NCBI GenBank assembly: GCA_021731185.1
Contig: JAKFXW010000103.1
Coordinates: forward strand, 1 to 8,972
Origin: Gallionellaceae bacterium
Lineage (GTDB): Bacteria > Pseudomonadota > Gammaproteobacteria > Burkholderiales > Gallionellaceae
Length of the DNA: 8,972 nucleotides
Direction of reading: 5' to 3'
In this document: piece by piece, positions 5,661 through 8,972 of the stretch
Position numbering within the stretch: position 1 is the stretch's first letter
Layout: the number at the start of each line of letters is the position of its first letter
Translations under genes and position numbers: made by a program
Notes under the pieces: model-generated
What the model was told of the DNA's origin: nothing
What the model saw: only the letters and a program-made list of their open reading frames with translations
Database searches by the model: none

Positions 5661-5816
5661 TTCGTTTCTCCGCTGTTAACTGCGGGTAGACTTAAAAAAT
5701 ACATTGTCCCCTTGTGGGACACCGCAAGATTAGCCCAGATATTGGGTTGCAAAATTAACCCGAACGGGTTCCAAGACTGGCCGCACAAAGCGGATAAAGT
5801 TGGAAGGAAAATATAA
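5661..5816 (+). promoter_or_regulatory. Structured 5' leader of rplN with alternative hairpins
   Basis: The leader holds several short inverted repeats: CCGC/GCGG (5670-5673, 5682-5685); GTCCC/GGGAC (5706-5710, 5716-5720); AGCCCA/TGGGTT (5732-5737, 5743-5748, one G-U); AACCC/GGGTT (5757-5761, 5766-5770); and CCGC/GCGG (5781-5784, 5790-5793). The segment GGGTT at 5744-5748 can also pair with AACCC at 5757-5761. So segments A (5732-5737), B (5743-5748), C (5757-5761) and D (5766-5770) can form either A:B plus C:D or B:C, as in an attenuator. The last hairpin lies 8 nt before the rplN Shine-Dalgarno GGAAGGA (5802-5808). Pairings are seen directly; a regulatory role is inference. No ATG-started leader peptide is present. 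Confidence 0.5.
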
Positions 5817-6185
5817 ATGATACAAATGCAATCGGTTTTAACTGTTGCTGATAATACTGGTGCACGCTCTGTTATGTGTATCAAGGTTCTCGGTGGCTCC
5901 AAACGTCGTTATGCGGGCATAGGCGATGTTATTAAGGTGAGCATTAGAGATGCTGCGCCACGTTCGCGTGTGAAAAAGGGCGAAGTGCATAGCGCGGTGG
6001 TGGTGAGAACTGCGAAGGGTGTGCGTCGTGCTGACGGCTCCTTAATCAAGTTTGACGGTAACGCAGCGGTATTGCTGAATGCCAAGCTCGAACCAATTGG
6101 AACGCGCATATTCGGCCCGGTCACCCGTGAATTACGTACCGAGCGATTTATGAAAATTGTTTCACTCGCACCTGAAGTTCTTTAA
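5817..6185 (+). CDS. rplN: 50S ribosomal protein L14
   Basis: L14 sits at the subunit interface, forms a bridge to 16S rRNA and is the docking site of the silencing factor RsfS (family knowledge). The product is 122 residues (123 in E. coli). It begins MIQMQSVLTVADNTGARSVMCIKVLGG and has the signature GDVIKVSIRDAAP. It continues with GEVHSAVVVRTAKGVRRADGS and FDGNAAVLL, and ends with GTRIFGPVTRELR and FMKIVSLAPEVL. GGAAGGA (5802-5808) is a strong ribosome-binding site, 8 nt before the ATG. It is the first gene of the spc operon and is preceded by its own promoter and leader. A 73-nt gap to rplX follows, longer than most in this cluster. Confidence 0.99.
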   Translation: MIQMQSVLTVADNTGARSVMCIKVLGGSKRRYAGIGDVIKVSIRDAAPRSRVKKGEVHSAVVVRTAKGVRRADGSLIKFDGNAAVLLNAKLEPIGTRIFGPVTRELRTERFMKIVSLAPEVL

Positions 6186-6258
6186 GTTAGTGTAGCTAAA
6201 AGCTTTAAGTTGAACTAGTTGAAAAATATTGTTGACACAATCGAGGCAGAAAATAATC

Positions 6259-6573
6259 GTGCTGAAAATTAAAAAAAATGATGATGTGATCATCATCACT
6301 GGAAAAGACAAAGGCAATCGCGGCAATGTGGTGCGCGTGCTGGGAGATCGCTTGCTGGTGAGTGGCGTAAATAAAGTTAAAAAACATCAGAAGCCTAATC
6401 CGGTAAAGGGTTTGACCGGCGGTATTATCTCGCAGGAGATGCCTATTCACGCTTCTAATGTGGCTATCTATAACCAAGCGACTAAAAAAGCTGATCGTGT
6501 TGGGATTAAAACGCTGAGCGATGGTAAAAAAGTTCGCGTTTTTAAATCTAACGGCGAAGTAATCGGCGCATAA
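6259..6573 (+). CDS. rplX: 50S ribosomal protein L24 (GTG start)
   Basis: L24 is an assembly-initiating 50S protein that binds the 5' end of 23S rRNA. With GTG at 6259 as start the product is 104 residues, the same as E. coli. The KOW segment (about residues 7-34) reads DDVIIITGKDKGNRGNVVRV. GVNKVKKHQKPNPVKG, GGIISQEMPIHASNVAI and KADRVGIK then follow, and the end is KKVRVFKSNGEVIGA. No ATG lies in frame near the expected start. A TTG at 6229 would add 10 residues not seen in L24. GAGG (6243-6246) is 12 nt from the GTG, which is long, so initiation may be weak or helped by neighbouring structure. An A-tract (6271-6278) and a perfect 8-bp hairpin lie just inside the gene. Confidence 0.95.
   Translation: MLKIKKNDDVIIITGKDKGNRGNVVRVLGDRLLVSGVNKVKKHQKPNPVKGLTGGIISQEMPIHASNVAIYNQATKKADRVGIKTLSDGKKVRVFKSNGEVIGA
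6279..6298 (+). promoter_or_regulatory. 8-bp hairpin at the start of rplX
   Basis: TGATGATG (6279-6286) and CATCATCA (6291-6298) form a perfect 8-bp stem with the loop TGAT, 20 nt into rplX and directly after eight A residues. It codes for part of Asn-Asp-Asp-Val-Ile-Ile-Ile-Thr, so amino-acid need partly explains it. A role in translation of rplX is only possible. Confidence 0.35.
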
Positions 6574-6587
6574 GGGAGTATTTGAGC

Positions 6588-7127
6588 ATGGCTCGTTTAT
6601 ATGAATTTTATAAAGGCACGGTAGTGCCTGATATGATGAAAAAGTTTGGCTACAAGTCCGTCATGGAAGTGCCATACATTCAGAAAATTACACTGAACAT
6701 GGGCGTGGGCGAAGCGGTTGCTGATAAAAAGGTGATGGAGCATGCCGTGGCGGATATGCAAAAAATTTCCGGACAAAAGCCAGTGGTGACCAAGTCAAAA
6801 AAATCAATTGCTGGATTTAAGATTCGTGAAAATTACCCAGTAGGCTGCAAAGTCACTTTGCGTCGCTCACACATGTATGAATTTCTGGATCGTCTGGTGA
6901 CTGTAGCAATTCCTCGTATCCGAGATTTTCGCGGAATGTCGGGCAAGTCTTTCGACGGTCGTGGTAACTACAACATGGGCGTTAAAGAGCAAATCATATT
7001 CCCGGAAATTGAATACGATAAAATTGATGCGCTGCGCGGTATGAACATTACAATTACGACCACCGCTAAAACTGATGAAGAAGCGCGTGCTTTGTTGCTT
7101 GCATTTAAATTCCCACTGAAGGGCTGA
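6588..7127 (+). CDS. rplE: 50S ribosomal protein L5
   Basis: L5 binds 5S rRNA in the central protuberance, bridges to S13 and contacts the P-site tRNA through a basic loop. The product is 179 residues, the same as E. coli. It starts MARLYEFYKGTVVPDMMKKFGY and has the signature KITLNMGVGEAV. The loop KSKKSIAGFKIRENYPVG lies at about residues 69-86. RDFRGMSGKSFDGRGNYNMGV follows, then EQIIFPEIEYDKI, GMNITITTTAKTDEEARALL and the end FPLKG. ATG at 6588 is preferred to a TTG at 6582 because GGGAG (6574-6578) is 9 nt ahead of it and L5 usually starts MARL. In E. coli S8 binds the spc mRNA near this start; I could not recognise such a site here by eye. Confidence 0.98.
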   Translation: MARLYEFYKGTVVPDMMKKFGYKSVMEVPYIQKITLNMGVGEAVADKKVMEHAVADMQKISGQKPVVTKSKKSIAGFKIRENYPVGCKVTLRRSHMYEFLDRLVTVAIPRIRDFRGMSGKSFDGRGNYNMGVKEQIIFPEIEYDKIDALRGMNITITTTAKTDEEARALLLAFKFPLKG

Positions 7128-7134
7128 GGATAAA

Positions 7135-7440
7135 ATGGCAAAAATGTCTGTTATTAATCGTGACTTGAAGCGTCGCGAAACCGTTAAAAAATATGCTGGC
7201 AAGCGCGCTGATTTAATTGCGCTGATTGCTGACATGAAGTTGAGTGCAGAGGATCGCTATGTGGCGCGCCAAAAGCTGCAAGCGTTGCCGCGCAATGCCA
7301 GCCCAGTGCGGTTGCGTAATCGCTGCACATTAACGGGTCGTGGGCGTGGCGTGTTTAGTAAATTTGGTCTGGGTCGTACTAAGCTGCGCGAATATATTAT
7401 GCGTGGTGAGGTTCCTGGCGTAATCAAGGCAAGTTGGTAG
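7135..7440 (+). CDS. rpsN: 30S ribosomal protein S14, zinc-free long form
   Basis: S14 is a late-binding 30S head protein near the A site. The product is 101 residues, as in E. coli. It has MAKMSVINRDLKRRETVKKY at the N terminus, NRCTLTGRGRGVFSKFGLGR in the core and LREYIMRGEVPGVIKASW at the end. Only one Cys is present (in NRC), so the four-Cys zinc ribbon of the short S14 type is absent. This is the long C-minus paralogue usual in proteobacteria. It follows rplE by 7 nt and precedes rpsH by 9 nt, with AGGAG bridging the stop codon and rpsH. Confidence 0.98.
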   Translation: MAKMSVINRDLKRRETVKKYAGKRADLIALIADMKLSAEDRYVARQKLQALPRNASPVRLRNRCTLTGRGRGVFSKFGLGRTKLREYIMRGEVPGVIKASW

Positions 7441-7449
7441 GAGAAATTT

Positions 7450-7845
7450 ATGAGTATGAGTGATCCGATCTCCGATATGTTGACACGTATCAGAAACGCA
7501 CAGATGGCGCAGAAGCTGACAGTTGTTATGCCTTCTTCCAAGCTGAAAGTCGCGATATCAAAGGTGTTGCAAGACGAGGGTTATATTGAAGGTTTTGCAG
7601 TTACCCATAATGAAGGCAAGCCGACGCTGGAGATTGGGCTTAAATACTATGCGGGCCGCCCTGTTATTGAGACTATACAGCGCGTTAGTCGTCCCAGTTT
7701 GCGGGTTTACAAGAGCTGCAATGACATACCCAAAGTGATGAATGGATTGGGTGTGGCTATTGTTTCAACGTCCAAAGGTTTAATGGCGGATCGCAAAGCA
7801 CGCGCTAATGGAATTGGTGGCGAAGTTTTGTGCGTTGTCGCGTAA
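7450..7845 (+). CDS. rpsH: 30S ribosomal protein S8
   Basis: S8 binds helix 21 of 16S rRNA early in 30S assembly and in E. coli also represses the spc operon by binding its mRNA. The product is 131 residues (130 in E. coli). It begins MSMSDPISDMLTRIRNAQ and has MPSSKLKVAISKVLQDEGYI, ETIQRVSRPSLRVYK and the RNA-binding STSKG signature at residues 106-110. The end is GIGGEVLCVVA. AGGAG (7439-7443) lies 6 nt before the ATG at 7450; a second in-frame ATG at 7456 is less well placed. The gene is intact, so S8 autoregulation is possible, though its mRNA target was not identified here. Confidence 0.98.
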   Translation: MSMSDPISDMLTRIRNAQMAQKLTVVMPSSKLKVAISKVLQDEGYIEGFAVTHNEGKPTLEIGLKYYAGRPVIETIQRVSRPSLRVYKSCNDIPKVMNGLGVAIVSTSKGLMADRKARANGIGGEVLCVVA

Positions 7846-7855
7846 CGAGGTTAAT

Positions 7856-8389
7856 ATGTCTAGAGTTGCCAGAAACCCCATAGCTTTACCTGCTGGTGTA
7901 AATGCTTCCATCGCTGCTAATCAAGTTGCAATCAAAGGCCCGTTAGGTACATTGACACAACCACTGAATGGCGACGTTGTTGTCAAGCTGGAAGGGGATC
8001 ATTTGCAATGTATTGCAATGGACGAGTCCATGAAATCGAATGCCATGTCCGGCACCATGCGCGCACTGCTGGCGAATATGGTGCAAGGGGTGAGCAAGGG
8101 TTTTGAACGTAAGCTGACTTTGGTGGGCGTGGGCTATCGCGCGCAAGCTGCTGGGCAGACGCTGAACTTGACCTTGGGATTTTCGCATCCGGTCTCTTAC
8201 CAGATGCCGCAGGGCGTGAAGGTTGAGACACCGTCACAGACCGAAATTTTACTGAAGAGCACGAATAAGCAGCAGGTGGGACAGGTGGCTGCCGAGATAC
8301 GGGCATTCCGTTCGCCTGAGCCTTACAAGGGTAAGGGTGTGCGCTATGCTGAAGAGGTTGTGAAGTTGAAAGAAACCAAGAAAAAATAA
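7856..8389 (+). CDS. rplF: 50S ribosomal protein L6
   Basis: L6 lies near the factor-binding site of the 50S and contacts the sarcin-ricin region. The product is 177 residues, the same as E. coli. It begins MSRVARNPIALPAGVNASI; two similar alpha/beta halves follow, with KGPLGTLTQPLNGDV in the first and VGVGYRAQAAGQTLNLTLGFSHPV in the second. The C-terminal signature EIRAFRSPEPYKGKGVRYAEE is intact, and the tail is KETKKK. ATG at 7856 is chosen because GAGG (7847-7850) lies 5 nt ahead and the normal N terminus begins there. An ATG at 7808 inside rpsH would add 16 foreign residues. A 44-nt AT-rich repeat region follows instead of a short gap. Confidence 0.98.
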   Translation: MSRVARNPIALPAGVNASIAANQVAIKGPLGTLTQPLNGDVVVKLEGDHLQCIAMDESMKSNAMSGTMRALLANMVQGVSKGFERKLTLVGVGYRAQAAGQTLNLTLGFSHPVSYQMPQGVKVETPSQTEILLKSTNKQQVGQVAAEIRAFRSPEPYKGKGVRYAEEVVKLKETKKK

Positions 8390-8425
8390 TTGCAGCAGAA
8401 ATAATTACGGCAGAAAAAATAATTG
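8379..8425 (+). repeat. Three-copy AT-rich repeat across the rplF stop
   Basis: AGAAAAAATAATTG occurs identically at 8379-8392 and 8412-8425, with a shorter relative, AGAAATAATTA, at 8397-8407. The first copy includes the rplF stop TAA and the third runs into the GAGG ribosome-binding site of rplR. The pattern suggests local duplication of the end of rplF, which widened the rplF-rplR gap. Confidence 0.7.
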
Positions 8426-8433
8426 AGGTGACC

Positions 8434-8790
8434 ATGTTTTCCAAGAATGATGCACGCCAGCGCAGAGCACGCAAAACCCGTGCAAAAATTGCTGGACAAA
8501 AGGCAGTTCGTTTAGTTATCAGCCGCAGCAACTTGCATATTTATGCGCAGATTATTTCTGCATCGGGAGACCAAGTTTTGGCTAGTGCCTCTACAGTTGA
8601 GGCTGATCTAAAAAAAGACGTGGCGAATGGTGGCAATATCGCTGCTGCGGTATTGGTGGGTAAACGTATTGCCGAGAAGGCGAAGAGTGCTGGCGTTGTC
8701 GAAGTGGCATTTGATCGTTCTGGCTATAAATATCATGGTCGTGTAAAGGCGCTGGCAGATTCAGCGCGTGAACATGGTCTGCAGTTCTAG
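8434..8790 (+). CDS. rplR: 50S ribosomal protein L18
   Basis: L18 binds 5S rRNA and with L5 brings it into the central protuberance. The product is 118 residues (117 in E. coli). The Arg/Lys-rich N terminus (about residues 4-25) reads KNDARQRRARKTRAKIAGQK. LVISRSNLHIYAQII, VLASASTVEADLKK and VGKRIAEKAKSAGVVEVAFD follow, and the end is the family signature RSGYKYHGRVKALADSAREHGL. ATG at 8434 is preferred over GTG at 8428 because GAGG (8425-8428) would overlap the GTG and sits 5 nt before the ATG. The gap to rplF holds AT-rich repeats; rpsE follows after 13 nt. Confidence 0.97.
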   Translation: MFSKNDARQRRARKTRAKIAGQKAVRLVISRSNLHIYAQIISASGDQVLASASTVEADLKKDVANGGNIAAAVLVGKRIAEKAKSAGVVEVAFDRSGYKYHGRVKALADSAREHGLQF

Positions 8791-8803
8791 TTGGGAGTGA
8801 ATA

Positions 8804-8972
8804 ATGGCTAAGATGCAAGGAAAAGGACAACAAGCTGAAGAGCGCGGAGACGGCCTGATCGAAAAAATGATCTCGGTCAATCGCGTGACTAAAGTTGTGA
8901 AGGGTGGCCGCATCATGGGTTTTGCTGCGCTGACAGTAGTGGGCGACGGTGATGGGCGCATCGGCATGGGCA
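8804..8972 (+). CDS. rpsE: 30S ribosomal protein S5, N-terminal part (cut by window edge)
   Basis: S5 helps form the mRNA entry channel with S3 and S4 and affects decoding accuracy. The first 56 residues are visible. They contain LIEKMISVNRVTKVVKGGRIMGFAAL, the start of the double-stranded-RNA-binding-like S5 domain, and VVGDGDGRIGMG. The N-terminal lead before LIEKMISVNRV is a few residues longer than in E. coli. GGGAG (8793-8797) is 6 nt before the ATG. In the standard order rpmD and rplO would follow. The truncation is due only to the window end. Confidence 0.97.
   Translation, partial: MAKMQGKGQQAEERGDGLIEKMISVNRVTKVVKGGRIMGFAALTVVGDGDGRIGMG

Noticed and set aside
5622..5816. Open frame through the rpsQ-rplN leader ending right before the rplN ATG
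   Set aside because: It can start only at a TTG that is the -35 box or at later TTG/GTG codons without a ribosome-binding site; it overlaps the promoter, and the composition does not look coding. Not called as a leader peptide.
6232..6257. Perfect TTGACA before rplX as a promoter
   Set aside because: The only -10-like hexamer, AATAAT at 6252-6257, gives a spacer of 14 bp, and the start would leave almost no leader before the GTG. More likely chance.
6541..6640. E. coli-type S8-binding site around the rplE start
   Set aside because: I could not find a convincing match to the helix 21-like fold by eye; only weak AT pairing near 6596-6614 is present.
1..8972. A hidden defence, mobile or novel multi-gene system
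   Set aside because: Every long coding frame that makes sense is a known ribosomal protein or EF-Tu in standard order; the remaining long frames are antisense or shifted shadows, and there is no CRISPR-like array.

Overview
The window is a 9-kb stretch of a bacterial ribosomal-protein supercluster, all on the + strand. It holds the 3' end of tuf, the complete S10 operon (rpsJ-rplC-rplD-rplW-rplB-rpsS-rplV-rpsC-rplP-rpmC-rpsQ) and the first part of the spc operon (rplN-rplX-rplE-rpsN-rpsH-rplF-rplR-rpsE, cut by the window edge). Gene order matches the classical proteobacterial order. The wording of L3, L4, L22, L23 and L24, the zinc-free long form of S14, and tuf directly upstream of rpsJ point to a betaproteobacterium. 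Nitrosomonadales (Gallionella/Nitrosomonas-like) is my best guess; this rests on remembered family sequences, not on a search.

Layout: 1-251 end of EF-Tu; 252-348 short gap with a weak candidate promoter; 349-660 S10; 661-880 an unusually long gap holding a GC-rich palindromic element; 881-5595 ten tightly packed genes with gaps of 0-12 nt or short overlaps, so they are almost certainly one translationally coupled transcript; 5596-5816 a 221-nt gap with a good sigma70-type promoter and a leader rich in short hairpins, the likely start of the spc transcript; 5817-8972 the spc genes. There is no gene-free stretch over 300 bases. I saw no tRNA, rRNA, CRISPR array, IS element or convincing intrinsic terminator.

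The genes build both subunits: S10, S19, S3, S17, S14, S8 and S5 of the 30S, and L3, L4, L23, L2, L22, L16, L29, L14, L24, L5, L6 and L18 of the 50S. EF-Tu delivers aminoacyl-tRNA to the finished ribosome.

I found no hidden new multi-gene system. What is unusual lies in the small structure around conserved genes: (1) a ~138-bp imperfect palindrome with internal hairpins, flanked by GTAA on both sides, between rpsJ and rplC, which looks like a small non-coding insertion; (2) a three-copy 24-bp tandem repeat that lengthens the C terminus of L3; (3) a ~155-nt leader before rplN with mutually exclusive pairings resembling an attenuator or r-protein-sensing leader; (4) a three-copy AT-rich repeat across the rplF stop codon; (5) an 8-bp hairpin just inside rplX, which itself starts with GTG; (6) an N-terminal extension of L23.
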